Origin: Gammaproteobacteria bacterium
Lineage (GTDB): Bacteria > Pseudomonadota > Gammaproteobacteria > JAJFKO01
Direction: 5' to 3'
Assembly: GCA_021773175.1 (NCBI GenBank)
Contig: JAJFKO010000063.1
Span: 36,081 to 100,080 of the forward strand
Length of the DNA: 64,000 nucleotides
Within the stretch, counting starts at the first letter, position 1; each line of letters begins with the position of its first letter. Made by a program: the position numbers and the translations under genes. Positions 46,641-55,217 of the stretch are shown here, piece by piece. The notes under the pieces are model-generated. The model was not told where the DNA came from. It saw only the letters and a program-made list of their open reading frames with translations, and did no database searches.

Positions 46641-47023
46641 GTGATCTTGCCTCCAGACAGAAAGTCACTATGGAAACTTACTTTCTGTCCACTTAATAAG
46701 TCTGCTTTAATCTGTATCCGTAAAATATAGCTTTCTTGGCATTGAGCGATAAGTTCTACAAGAATATTTTTTAAGCGTGGCTCATAGTGCTCAACTGTTG
46801 TTTGTATTGCCATTAAAAGCGCTTGTTTCGAAGTGTTTATATCACTATAAAAAGTTAAAACGTCAGGTAAACCATAATGCTGTAAGTGTGGCATGTTGAT
46901 TTGCCGAGTATTTAATAATTCACTTAAGTGCTGTTTAATACTTTCTAGTATTGCATTATGTGGTTTTTGTAATAACTGATATGGTTTCTCAGTATTTAAC
47001 AAGTCTAATAAAGTAACGGACAT
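46622..47023 (-). CDS. tssE: type VI secretion baseplate protein TssE (gp25-like)
   Basis: TssE is the gp25-like wedge component of the T6SS baseplate that nucleates the contractile sheath. The start is set at 47023 (MSVTLLDLLNT) with AGGAA 8 bases upstream; the frame is open further but without a start signal. The 133-aa protein contains an SIKQHLSELLNTRQ.....LQHYGLPDVLTF segment near residue 30, matching the conserved early gp25/GPW helix and loop, and the LKNILVELIAQCQE.YILRIQI strand region. It lies last in the tssB-tssC-hcp-tssE set. Confidence 0.75.
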   Translation of the reverse strand: MSVTLLDLLNTEKPYQLLQKPHNAILESIKQHLSELLNTRQINMPHLQHYGLPDVLTFYSDINTSKQALLMAIQTTVEHYEPRLKNILVELIAQCQESYILRIQIKADLLSGQKVSFHSDFLSGGKITVSSQT

Positions 47024-47130
47024 AAGATACGTTCCTAATAAAATAAGTGTCAGCATAGAGGAGAGATAGGTATGGAAGGTTGCCAAAGTGCTATGCTGAC
47101 ACTTAAATCTAGACTCCACAGTTTTAAACA

Positions 47131-47175
47131 AGACTTACGGTAATTGCTTCAACCTTAAGGTTTAGCATAAGTTCT
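47131..47175. repeat. degenerate short copy of the palindromic repeat
   Basis: AGACTTACGGTAA at the left and TTTAGCATAAGTTCT at the right resemble the terminal inverted repeats of copy C but with only 17 bases between them. It may be an internally deleted relic. It lies between tssE and hcp. Confidence 0.4.
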
Positions 47176-47196
47176 GTTTAATTCTTATGTGGGGAA

Positions 47197-47682
47197 TTAT
47201 GCTTTGTCTGTCCAAGTATCCTGCGTACTAATATTACCATCTAAATACTCCCATTTTATCGTTTTATAACGAAATGCAATTTCTTCTAGATGCCCATATT
47301 TCTCTTTATCTTTTGCTTTGACGTCATGGACGATGGGCTTTGTTGATACGACTTTGACATCCTCTAACGTGTGGCGGAAATATTCTTCTTCAGAACCACT
47401 ATTATTAATGTGGTACCAACTTATTTTTACTTGTTTTAAAGTTTTTCCGTCGCAGCATGCTTTAGCTAAAATAGGTGATGCACTACAAAACTCTTTGACA
47501 ATTTTTAACGCTTCATGCTTGCGTGTTCCGGTAAGTTTGCCAGTATCTAGATCTGAAGGGATACGAATCTCATGTCGAAAATCAATAATTTCAGCGCTGC
47601 CTTCGCGACCATTTATTTTTACGGTACTTTTTATTTGATTGCCTTGCTCATCTGTCATCCATAAATAGCCTGGAATTGCCAT
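47197..47682 (-). CDS. hcp: type VI secretion tube protein Hcp
   Basis: Hcp hexamers form the inner tube propelled by the T6SS sheath and are released from the cell. The 161-aa length is typical. The fold signature is visible: a beta-rich start (PGYLWMTDEQGNQIKSTVKI), the IIDFRHEIRIPSDLDTGKLTGTRKHEALKIVKEFC extended-loop region, and late strands (EIAFRYKTIKWEY). AGGAGAA lies before the ATG. It is separated from tssC by repeat copy C, so it may have its own promoter or reduced read-through. Confidence 0.85.
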   Translation of the reverse strand: MAIPGYLWMTDEQGNQIKSTVKINGREGSAEIIDFRHEIRIPSDLDTGKLTGTRKHEALKIVKEFCSASPILAKACCDGKTLKQVKISWYHINNSGSEEEYFRHTLEDVKVVSTKPIVHDVKAKDKEKYGHLEEIAFRYKTIKWEYLDGNISTQDTWTDKA

Positions 47683-47710
47683 GTTATTCTCCTCTTAAAC
47701 TTAATATTTC

Positions 47711-47833
47711 AGGACTTACGCTAAACACCAATCTCTTTGTTAATTATATTGTCAAAAAACCTCACGTATTACGTATACTATCGGCTGTTTTGACAACATC
47801 ATTGCCTCGACCTTGGTATTTAGCGTAAGTCCT
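47711..47833. repeat. palindromic intergenic repeat, copy C (perfect terminal inverted repeats)
   Basis: A 123-bp element. AGGACTTACGCTAAA at 47711-47725 and TTTAGCGTAAGTCCT at 47819-47833 are perfect 15-bp inverted repeats. Within, TTGTCAAAA and TTTTGACAA form a second inverted pair around the centre GTATACTATCGGCT shared with copy B. It inserts between hcp and tssC. No ORF is present, so it is a non-autonomous MITE-like or REP/BIME-like element. Confidence 0.9.
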
Positions 47834-47979
47834 GTAGTTGTTATGTGGTGATTGTAGGTCTTGTGCATTATAGAGCGATTATTTGAGGGCATAATATAGT
47901 CGTTCTGCTCGAGTTAATTTGAAATTTACTTACATTCTGTCTCATACCCATTAGAGTCGATTTCTGTGATGGGTATAAG

Positions 47980-49485
47980 TTAATTTTTATTACTGGTCGT
48001 TGGCATTTGTGATACTAACGATAAACGGATGTCCATGCCTTCAATTTGAAAGTGAGGCACAATGCATAAAGAAACACTAAAGAAACCTGGGTTGTCTTCT
48101 ATTTCATTAACTTCAACATAAGCCTCTTTCAAAGGATGGCTTGCAATAATTTCAGGTTCTGGATTGTTCATTCGAGTAACAAGTGTCTGCAACCAGGTAT
48201 TAAGTTCGTTTTTTAACGCAATACAATTTTTATTAGTGCCAATTTTCTCGCGCTGTAATACTTTTAAATAATGAGCTAAACGTGAAGTCAAAAAAATATA
48301 AGGTAGTCGAGCATTGATGCGACTATTAGCGGTTGCAGATGAATCAAGATATTGTGTGGCTTTTTGCGTTGAATTTGCTGAAAAAAAGCAAGCAAAATCA
48401 CTATTTTTATAATAGCTAAGCGGTATAAAGCCTAACTCTGCTAATTCAAGCTCGCGAGTTTCAGGTATGAGTATTTCAGTTGGGATTTTTGATATCCAGC
48501 CTCGGCCAACTTGATATTGATGTAAGAGTAGATTGTCGATCTTGCCGCCGGCTTCGGGGCCGCGAATATTAACTGTCCAGCCATGAGATTGGAAACTGCG
48601 GACTAAGTTGCTGGCAAATGTAAAGCTAGCATTACCCCAAAGATATTTGTTCGCATCATCAGCGATCACATTTTCGTTATAACAGAATTGCCGTATTGGA
48701 TTTTGCTCGCCATAAGGCAAACGTAAAAGAAAGCGAGGAAATGTTAAACCAATATAGCGTGCAGCATCGGTTTCACGAAAAGCATTCCAACGAATATATT
48801 CGGCTCGTTCCATATACTCTTTTAAGTCTTCAATTTTCGCGACCTCATCTAAGGTTTCTTTATGAAAAAACTCACTGCCTAATGCCGCAATGAATGGTGC
48901 ATGAGTTACTGCAGCAACATTAGCAATGCCTTGTAATAAAGTAATATCTTGATGACTAGAGTTAAATTCATAATCACTAATCATCGCACTAATGGGTTGG
49001 CCTCCAGGCGTATCATATTCATCTACATAGAGATGCTTATAAAGCGCAGTTTGTGTGGTATCCATGGCATTGTTAAAATCTAGGCGAAGATTCTCTTTGT
49101 CTATATCGAGTAATTCAATTTTGATATTTTCTTGATAACTAGTTTGGCTAACTAAATAATTTAAGCTGCGCCAACTGGACTCTAAAGCTTGGAACTGCGC
49201 GTGATGTAAAATTTCATCAAGTTGTAAATTAAGCATGTGATCTAACCTTCCAATAAAGTAATCAAGCATACCTGGATCGACATTTTCAACATGACTATCA
49301 TCCGCAATAATAAGATCAAGTAATACATTTAATGCTGCAGCCATTCTTTGTTGGCTATTCGTATCTGCGAGACTCTCTGTTTCACTAAATGTGCTCAGTG
49401 GCAATAATTCGCTGCTTATTAAGTTGAGATTGCTTAATAAATTCTGATTGGTGTTTTTTGCTGTAAGTTGACTCTGCTCTATCAT
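47980..49485 (-). CDS. tssC: type VI secretion contractile sheath large subunit TssC
   Basis: TssC with TssB forms the contractile sheath around the Hcp tube. The 501-aa length fits. The N-terminal LNLQLDEILHHAQFQALESSWRSLNYLVSQT is the hallmark VipB start; ISAMISDYEF, FIAALGSEFF and FLLRLPYG follow, and the C-terminal region ends in a sheath-type beta-strand pattern (GFFSVSLCIVPHFQIEGMDIRLSLVSQMP). GAGGGGAAA precedes the start. It lies 21 bases after tssB. Confidence 0.95.
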   Translation of the reverse strand: MIEQSQLTAKNTNQNLLSNLNLISSELLPLSTFSETESLADTNSQQRMAAALNVLLDLIIADDSHVENVDPGMLDYFIGRLDHMLNLQLDEILHHAQFQALESSWRSLNYLVSQTSYQENIKIELLDIDKENLRLDFNNAMDTTQTALYKHLYVDEYDTPGGQPISAMISDYEFNSSHQDITLLQGIANVAAVTHAPFIAALGSEFFHKETLDEVAKIEDLKEYMERAEYIRWNAFRETDAARYIGLTFPRFLLRLPYGEQNPIRQFCYNENVIADDANKYLWGNASFTFASNLVRSFQSHGWTVNIRGPEAGGKIDNLLLHQYQVGRGWISKIPTEILIPETRELELAELGFIPLSYYKNSDFACFFSANSTQKATQYLDSSATANSRINARLPYIFLTSRLAHYLKVLQREKIGTNKNCIALKNELNTWLQTLVTRMNNPEPEIIASHPLKEAYVEVNEIEDNPGFFSVSLCIVPHFQIEGMDIRLSLVSQMPTTSNKN

Positions 49486-49506
49486 GATAGATTTCCCCTC
49501 TCGTAT

Positions 49507-50007
49507 TTAGTGTTGTTGATTATTCTCTAATTGATTGAGCTCATGTTTTAGTTTTTTAATACCATCTTGCTGGTTTATGAGCTTCTGCAGTTCAGTTTTA
49601 AAGGTTTGATTATTGATAAGGTTGGTTTTTAGATCCTTTAATAAATTACGCATAGCAAGGAGTCTATTCAGTTCGGGAACTTGTTTGACAATCTTCTCAG
49701 GATGAAAATTATTAATATGCTTGAACTGTAAAGCTATAGACAGTTGTTTATGCTTGTCATCGAGTTTGTTTGCTACCGATAGGCTTAATTGCGGGGAGAC
49801 TTCTTCTAATACTTGATTGAAATTATTTTTATTTATGGCGATTCGTTCACGATCAACTAAATGTTCGTTATTATTGCTCGCACTATAATCCGCTAAACAT
49901 AAAATTTTTAGTGGTAGTTCATGCTGTTTTTGACTGCCTGTATGATCAACATTAAGTTGTATATTGATTCTCGCTCTGGGGATTTCATTATGAAAGTAGT
50001 TTGCCAT
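49507..50007 (-). CDS. tssB: type VI secretion contractile sheath small subunit TssB
   Basis: This is the small sheath subunit, 166 aa. Landmarks include PRARINIQLNVD near the start, the LPLKILCLADYS strand, and EVSPQLSLSVANKL followed by FHPEKIVKQVPELNRLLAMRNLLKDLK, the conserved TssB core. The C terminus is a charged helix. AGAGGAAAA precedes the ATG. It heads the tssB-tssC-hcp-tssE unit; other T6SS components (tssA, F, G, J, K, L, M, clpV, vgrG) are not in this window. Confidence 0.92.
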   Translation of the reverse strand: MANYFHNEIPRARINIQLNVDHTGSQKQHELPLKILCLADYSASNNNEHLVDRERIAINKNNFNQVLEEVSPQLSLSVANKLDDKHKQLSIALQFKHINNFHPEKIVKQVPELNRLLAMRNLLKDLKTNLINNQTFKTELQKLINQQDGIKKLKHELNQLENNQQH

Positions 50008-50184
50008 GTGATTTTCCTCTTAGATTTTTTGCTTAGTTTATTGAGCGTTTATTTTTGGTCAATTGCAAAAAACTGACAGAGTGTCACGGCTGATTTGTAA
50101 TACGGTGAAAGTTATAGTAATTATTTTAGAATCTTAGAGTGAAAAACAGTATTATGAGCGAAATTAATTATGAGAATATGAGCT

Positions 50185-50697
50185 ATGTCCGAGACCCCCA
50201 ACTCAAAAATATTAGTTAGTGCGTGCTTATTAGGTAATAAGGTTCGTTATGATGGTAATGATTGCCTTATTGCGCATGAAGAATTATTTGCTTGGCAACA
50301 AGCAGGACGAGTTGTTGTGATCTGTCCAGAAGTTGCAGGAGGCTTGCCCGCACCAAGAGCACGGTCAATGATTCACGGTGAAGGTTCTGGCATGGCAGTA
50401 CTTGAAGGCAAAGCTCGGATCATCGATGAGTTTGGCAAAGATGTTACTGCAATCTATCTTGCTGGTGCTCAAAAAACCTTAGAATTAGCACAAGCCAATA
50501 ATATCAACGTCGCGATTCTCAAAGAGCGTAGTCCTTCTTGTGGTCGTAACGCTGTTTATGCTGAAGATGGCGAGACTAGAATCGCTGGAATGGGCTCAAC
50601 GGCAGCCTTATTGGAAAAGTATGGCATACGAGTATTTTCAGAAGATCAAATTGATGACGCATTAAAATTAGTAATGGAGGTAGATAGTGATAAATAG
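50185..50697 (+). CDS. DUF523 family protein (TudS-like)
   Basis: A 170-aa DUF523 protein. Conserved cysteines occur in VSACLLGNKVRYDG (near residue 14), VICPEVAGGLPAPR and KERSPSCG, which in characterised thiouracil desulfurases of this family hold an iron-sulfur cluster. Assignment as a desulfurase of modified nucleobases is by family only. It is a single gene divergent from the T6SS genes. Confidence 0.85.
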   Translation: MSETPNSKILVSACLLGNKVRYDGNDCLIAHEELFAWQQAGRVVVICPEVAGGLPAPRARSMIHGEGSGMAVLEGKARIIDEFGKDVTAIYLAGAQKTLELAQANNINVAILKERSPSCGRNAVYAEDGETRIAGMGSTAALLEKYGIRVFSEDQIDDALKLVMEVDSDK

Positions 50698-50823
50698 AGC
50701 TGTTATTAACGAGATCTGGGGGTGATTCAAAATGCTCAATCAATCCATTATGTATGTTTAACCTCCTATAATTCACTTGGCGTAAAATATCAGTTTTGAC
50801 TCTATAATTTTCCTCAATTACAC

Positions 50824-50853
50824 TTGGGACTGTATTAAATTAGAATTTATATT
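50824..50853 (+). promoter_or_regulatory. possible sigma-70 promoter of the bufferin operon
   Basis: TTGGGA at 50824-50829 and TATATT at 50848-50853 are separated by 18 bases and lie 30 bases before the precursor start, which is preceded by GAAGGAA. No obvious metal-regulator palindrome was seen nearby. Confidence 0.4.
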
Positions 50854-50882
50854 ATTATTTTCTATATGAAGGAATCTATCTA

Positions 50883-51479
50883 ATGAATAAACGAGTTAAT
50901 TCTATTTTGTCAGCATTGATTGTTGCTGGTGCATGTCAAATGGCAGCCCATGCTGCAGTTCCTAAAGATACTTATGCAAGAACGAATGCAATGGGCTTGA
51001 GTGTCAATATACCTTTGAAAGATGTTGAGAAATGTTATGGCATTGCTCGTAAAGGTTTAAATAATTGTGCGAATGCTCAGCATGGTTGTTATGGTTATGC
51101 GATAAAAGATGCAATGCCCGATGAATATGTATTTGTTCCTAAAGGCAGCTGTTTGCGTATTAAAGGTGGTAGCTTGACACTGATCACAGGCAAGCCTTCT
51201 GCTAAAAATGATGCTTTCATGAAAAAAGTAACTAATGCAAATGGTGAACTTAACCCTAAAAAACTAGATGCTATGCGTGTCGAGATTCCCGCATCAAAAA
51301 TTGAATTGTGTTATGGCATTGCGAAAAAAGGCATGAATGATTGTGCGAATGCAATACACAGTTGTGCGCATCAAGCAACGCGAGATGGTAGTAAAGATGA
51401 ATATGTACATACTATTCGCGGCACTTGTAAACAAATTGTTGGTTCAGTGAAATCAGAGTTACCTGATATCAATGGTTAA
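50883..51479 (+). CDS. bufferin-type (DUF2282) precursor with two tandem core domains
   Basis: A 198-aa exported protein. A signal peptide (MNKRVNSILSALIVAGACQMAAHAA, cleavage near residue 25) is followed by two DUF2282-like modules. Each has the pattern C-YGIA.KG.N-x-CANA..x-C, an acidic DEYV strand and G-x-C. The cysteines fall at 51, 62, 69 and 90, and at 143, 154, 161 and 182, with identical spacing of 11, 7 and 21. BufA1-type bufferins are copper-chelating RiPPs whose cysteines are modified by the MNIO enzyme encoded next. Most are single-domain; this one is duplicated. Function in copper sequestration is inferred. Confidence 0.85.
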   Translation: MNKRVNSILSALIVAGACQMAAHAAVPKDTYARTNAMGLSVNIPLKDVEKCYGIARKGLNNCANAQHGCYGYAIKDAMPDEYVFVPKGSCLRIKGGSLTLITGKPSAKNDAFMKKVTNANGELNPKKLDAMRVEIPASKIELCYGIAKKGMNDCANAIHSCAHQATRDGSKDEYVHTIRGTCKQIVGSVKSELPDING

Positions 51480-52296
51480 TACGCAACTTAAGGGGGTTGG
51501 CATAGGCTTACGTGAGCCCCATTTCCAACATATATTAGCAGAGAAGCCGAATGTTAATTGGTTTGAAGCTTTAGCTGATAATTACTTTAACTTTAATGGC
51601 ATTGCATTTGAAAATCTCTTGCAAGTTCGCGCACATTATCCCATGGCATTACATAGTGTTGGTTTATCGATTGCTAGTCACGAGCCATTAGATAAAGAAT
51701 ATCTTGAAACGTATAAACGCTTAATTGAGAGCATTAAGCCAGAAATTGTATCAGATCATTTAAGCTGGTCTAGTCATGGTATTTTCCATAGTCATGAATT
51801 ACTTCCTGTCTTAATGACAAAAAAGAATTTAAATTATATTGCAAGTAGAATTGATGCTATTCAACAGTATCTCGACTATCCATTACATATCGAAAATCCT
51901 AGTACTTACTTAATATATAAAGATAATGAGATGCCTGAGTATGAGTTTTTTAATCGTTTAGTTGAATTAACCCAATGCAAAATACTATTAGATGTTAATA
52001 ATGTCTATGTTAATAGCGTGAATCATGACTTTGATGCAGCAAATTATATTACGCAGCTATCTCAAGATAATGTTGGGCAATTTCATTTAAGCGGGCACAG
52101 TCAACAAGAGGGTTTTCTTGTTGATGATCATGGCTCTAAGGTTACAGACTCGGTGTGGACATTGTATAGGTTAGCTAGCCAACGTTTCGCTAATACACCA
52201 ACACTAATTGAATGGGATATGCATATCCCTGAATTCAGCGTATTACAACAGGAAGTTGAGCACGCCACAAGAATAAGTGATTCTTATGCAAGATGA
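51472..52296 (+). CDS. DUF692 multinuclear iron-dependent oxidase (MNIO), BufB-like
   Basis: A 274-aa TIM-barrel MNIO, the MbnB/BufB family that oxidises cysteine residues of RiPP precursors. Conserved metal-site segments are visible: HSVGLSI (61-67), SDHLSW (94-99), ENP (141-143), LDVNN (173-177), HLSGHS (205-210), DDHG (218-221) and EWD (247-249). The start ATG overlaps the stop of the precursor gene, and its end overlaps the next gene, so the three genes are translationally coupled. Confidence 0.92.
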   Translation: MVNTQLKGVGIGLREPHFQHILAEKPNVNWFEALADNYFNFNGIAFENLLQVRAHYPMALHSVGLSIASHEPLDKEYLETYKRLIESIKPEIVSDHLSWSSHGIFHSHELLPVLMTKKNLNYIASRIDAIQQYLDYPLHIENPSTYLIYKDNEMPEYEFFNRLVELTQCKILLDVNNVYVNSVNHDFDAANYITQLSQDNVGQFHLSGHSQQEGFLVDDHGSKVTDSVWTLYRLASQRFANTPTLIEWDMHIPEFSVLQQEVEHATRISDSYAR

Positions 52297-53053
52297 TGCC
52301 TTAACACAACAGTTATTATTAAAAATACTAATAGAGAATAGCGATAGTGATGCGTTCGCGCAAAAATTTTCAGAAACGAAAAAATTTACATTACAACAAC
52401 GCATGGATGTCTACAAAGCCAGTATCGAATCACGTTTAATAAGTACGCTGCAAGCAGTCTATCCTGTTTGTAATTGTTTAATTGGCAATGACTGTTTTGT
52501 ACATCTAGCTAAATGTCATATACAAACGTTTCCCAATCCCCCTGCTGATTTAGCAAGCTATGGAGAGGCGTTCTATCAAACATGTCATCAAGATGAAAAC
52601 ACTGCGTCACTCTCATATTTAATCGATGTATGTCAGTTAGAGTGGTATTTTCATTTGGCGCATTATCAATCTGTAAAGCAATTTGATTATTCAAGCTTAG
52701 CTACAGTATTGCAAAATGAGCATGATGATGTTCATTTCCGGCTTAATCGCTCAGCAACCCTCATGCGCTCAATCTACCCGGTTCGAAAAATCTGGTTAGT
52801 GAATCAAGATTACTATGTAGGAGAGCCAACTGTATCTTTGGATGAGGGTGAAGATCATTTAATTATTTTACGGAAACCCGATGCTATTTATATTGATGTA
52901 TTAAATCGTGAAGACTACGCAATATTATATGATATCCAAAAACATAAGTCGCTAAATGAACTAACTCAACTCTATTCCCAAACCAGCATCACAGAACTGC
53001 TTATTAAAGCCGTATCTGCCTGTTGGATTGATAGTTTTGTAGATGTTGCTTAG
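52286..53053 (+). CDS. DUF2063 / BufC-like MNIO partner protein
   Basis: A 255-aa partner that in MbnC and BufC systems binds the precursor and docks it on the MNIO enzyme. The N-terminal DUF2063 domain (RMDVYKASIESRLISTLQAVYPVCNCLIGNDCF and PPADLASYGEAF) and the C-terminal winged-helix-like region (VLNREDYAILYDIQKHKSLNELTQLY) are present. ATG 52286 overlaps the bufB-like stop; GTG 52277 is a less likely alternative. No DoxX or extra regulator follows. Confidence 0.85.
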   Translation: MQDDALTQQLLLKILIENSDSDAFAQKFSETKKFTLQQRMDVYKASIESRLISTLQAVYPVCNCLIGNDCFVHLAKCHIQTFPNPPADLASYGEAFYQTCHQDENTASLSYLIDVCQLEWYFHLAHYQSVKQFDYSSLATVLQNEHDDVHFRLNRSATLMRSIYPVRKIWLVNQDYYVGEPTVSLDEGEDHLIILRKPDAIYIDVLNREDYAILYDIQKHKSLNELTQLYSQTSITELLIKAVSACWIDSFVDVA

Positions 53054-53428
53054 TAGTGACTTTGGGGAAAGTTCATACTTAAGTGTTAGATTCTTAAACT
53101 TCCATTTTAATTTTTGTCGCTTTATAAGGGGGTAGTGTCTTATATTAATAGTGCACACAATCCAATTATGTCGAGCACGGAGCTTTAGCTAACTGCTCTT
53201 TTAATGTCCATGTCTAATTCTACAAAAGGTGCTCGTGGTATTTTGCAGCTACAATTAGCATCACCGATATTGCAAATGGTTGGAAAATTTGCTATAAAAG
53301 CAGACCCAATTTAAGGGTAGTGGTTGGCCGAGGCTATTTGTTTGCAAGACGATATTATTAATGAGTGTTGTGTTGCAAGCCTTTAACAGGCTTAAGTTTT
53401 TGAAAAATATAGGTTTTGGAGAGTTATT
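53054..53428 (+). promoter_or_regulatory. intergenic region and promoter of rpmBG
   Basis: A 375-base gap. A good promoter for rpmB is visible: TTGCAA at 53270-53275, a 17-base spacer, then TGC-TATAAA at 53293-53298. Downstream a small hairpin AAGCCT-TTAAC-AGGCTT (53377-53393) is followed by AAGTTTTTG in the rpmB leader and could be an attenuator. The remainder shows no gene; no terminator for the bufferin operon was clearly seen. Confidence 0.6.
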
Positions 53429-53671
53429 ATGTCTCAAGTATGTGAAGTTACTGGTAAGCGGCCAATGGTGGGAAACAATGTTTCTCATGCTAAAAATAGA
53501 ACCAAGCGACGTTTTATACCGAATTTACATGTGCGTCGATTTTGGTTAGAAGCTGAAAAACGTTTCGTAAAATTGCGTGTTAGCATGAAAGGCCTACGTA
53601 TTATTGATAAGCTTGGTATTGAAGAAGTGCTCAAGCGTATTGAAGAACGTAAGAAAGAAGAACAAGCGTAA
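53429..53671 (+). CDS. rpmB: 50S ribosomal protein L28
   Basis: An 80-aa ribosomal protein with the standard [21 protein letters not shown] start and the basic [13 protein letters not shown] segment. GGAGAG lies 7 bases before the ATG. It forms the usual rpmBG operon with the gene for L33 and has its own promoter and leader hairpin. Confidence 0.97.
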   Translation: MSQVCEVTGKRPMVGNNVSHAKNRTKRRFIPNLHVRRFWLEAEKRFVKLRVSMKGLRIIDKLGIEEVLKRIEERKKEEQA

Positions 53672-53702
53672 TATTACTTTATAATTTTAGGATATATATG
53701 AA

Positions 53703-53855
53703 ATGAGAAAAATTGTAAGAATGCATTCAACCGCGGATACCGGTCACTTCTACACAATGATGCGCCATGATAAGGGTGAAAAGTTAGAATTAATGCGTTG
53801 GGATCCCGTTGCTAGAAAACATGTTAAATATATTGAAAAAGGAAAATTAAAATAA
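53703..53855 (+). CDS. rpmG: 50S ribosomal protein L33
   Basis: A 50-aa ribosomal protein (MRKIVRMHSTADTGHFYTM...), 31 bases after rpmB. It lacks the four zinc-ligand cysteines of C+ type L33, so it is the zinc-independent form. AGGATA precedes the start. A strong terminator follows. Confidence 0.95.
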   Translation: MRKIVRMHSTADTGHFYTMMRHDKGEKLELMRWDPVARKHVKYIEKGKLK

Positions 53856-53884
53856 GCGTTTTTATTTTAATTTACTCGAATACG

Positions 53885-53910
53885 AAAACCCTGCAATTGC
53901 AGGGTTTTTT
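53885..53910. terminator. bidirectional rho-independent terminator
   Basis: AAAACCCTGC-AATT-GCAGGGTTTTTT is a perfect 10-bp stem followed by additional T residues, and is preceded by A residues. It serves rpmBG and probably also the opposing desaturase gene ending at 53938. Confidence 0.93.
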
Positions 53911-53937
53911 GTTCGCAGTACCGTTGAATTTTTTTAG

Positions 53938-55113
53938 CTATGTTAACGCAACAGAATAACCTTTTAATCTTATCGCAAATTGCTGTAATGCTTCGATGCC
54001 ACTCGCTTCAGCTTGCTTACACCATTCTTGTAATGCTGCAATTAATTCATACTGTGTTGCTGAGGTTTGTTGCCATATTGCCTGTAGTCGCTGGCGAAAA
54101 TCATAAGCTTTGCGTAGATTCTCTCGCTGTGCCAAGAGTTCTGTTAAATACAATATACCTTTACTATCAATTAAGCTGTTATCGCGTAGTAAAAGCTTTC
54201 TACCACGTTTTAATAGTTTTTGTGATGCAACGCTCGCTTTTAGTTTTTCACTTGCTAGCATCGGTAACATTACTTCCTTACCGTAATGTGTTATGACTTG
54301 AAAACGATTATTGATAATTGTTTTTAGAGTTTCTAAATCAATTGTCGATTTATTTGCTATAAGTTGTAGTTTCGGTGCGACTCTTCTTATCTTCGCTAGC
54401 CGACATAGTGTTAAAAATTTTATGTATTGCCAACCAATATCAAGCTCCCACCATTTTAAGGAAAATTTTGCAGACGTGCCGTAAGTGTGATGGTTATTAT
54501 GTAATTCTTCACCAGCGAGCAGAATGCCAAGTGGAATAATGTTACGAGCAGCATCGGAGCATTCATAATTGCGATAGCCCCAGTAATGGCCAATGCCATT
54601 AACAATGCCCGCTGCACAGAGCGGCGTCCACATCATTTGCAAAGCCCAAAAGGTAATACCTGGGATTCCCAAAAGAACAATATCAATAATAAATAAAATA
54701 CCAATACCAAGATAAGGAAAACGACGATATACATTTCTTTCTAGCCAATCATTCGGCGTACCTTGACTGAATTTTTTTACCATGTCTTTATCTTTTGCTG
54801 CGGAACGATAGAGCTCAGCACCTTGAAAGAATACCGTTTTAATACCGAATACTTTCGGGCTATGCGGATCACCTCTTTTATCACTATAAGCATGATGCTT
54901 GCGATGTACTGCAACCCATTCGTCAGTTACCATTCCTGTAGTCAACCAAAGCCAAAATCGACAGAAATGACTAAAAATAGGGTGTAACTCAATAGCGCGA
55001 TGCGCTTGGCAGCGATGCAAATAAAGAGTGATCGCAATGAAGGTAATATGAGTTAGTATAAAAAAAACAATCACATACTGCCAAAAAGACAGGTCAAGCA
55101 GGCCGTAAAACAT
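53938..55113 (-). CDS. membrane fatty acid (acyl-CoA/acyl-lipid) desaturase
   Basis: An integral-membrane delta-9-type desaturase of 391 aa. The three histidine boxes that hold the diiron centre are H33-x4-H38, H70-x2-HH74 and H205-x2-HH209 (HNNHH). Two pairs of hydrophobic helices bracket them. A helical C-terminal extension of about 140 residues without recognised motifs follows the desaturase core. It would introduce double bonds aerobically, supplying unsaturated chains that Cfa can modify. Electron donors are not encoded nearby. Confidence 0.92.
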   Translation of the reverse strand: MFYGLLDLSFWQYVIVFFILTHITFIAITLYLHRCQAHRAIELHPIFSHFCRFWLWLTTGMVTDEWVAVHRKHHAYSDKRGDPHSPKVFGIKTVFFQGAELYRSAAKDKDMVKKFSQGTPNDWLERNVYRRFPYLGIGILFIIDIVLLGIPGITFWALQMMWTPLCAAGIVNGIGHYWGYRNYECSDAARNIIPLGILLAGEELHNNHHTYGTSAKFSLKWWELDIGWQYIKFLTLCRLAKIRRVAPKLQLIANKSTIDLETLKTIINNRFQVITHYGKEVMLPMLASEKLKASVASQKLLKRGRKLLLRDNSLIDSKGILYLTELLAQRENLRKAYDFRQRLQAIWQQTSATQYELIAALQEWCKQAEASGIEALQQFAIRLKGYSVALT

Positions 55114-55217
55114 AAGACATTCTCCATTAGCTGGTACTAAAAATTATAGCACAGTAATTTAGCTAAAAATGTGGGGCTTTTTATGTTGTGATGTTCTTTC
55201 AATTTCATCTATCCTTG

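Noticed and set aside
47024..47131. N-terminal extension of tssE to 47131
   Set aside because: The extra residues are unlike TssE and include the degenerate palindromic repeat; the internal start has AGGAA at proper spacing.
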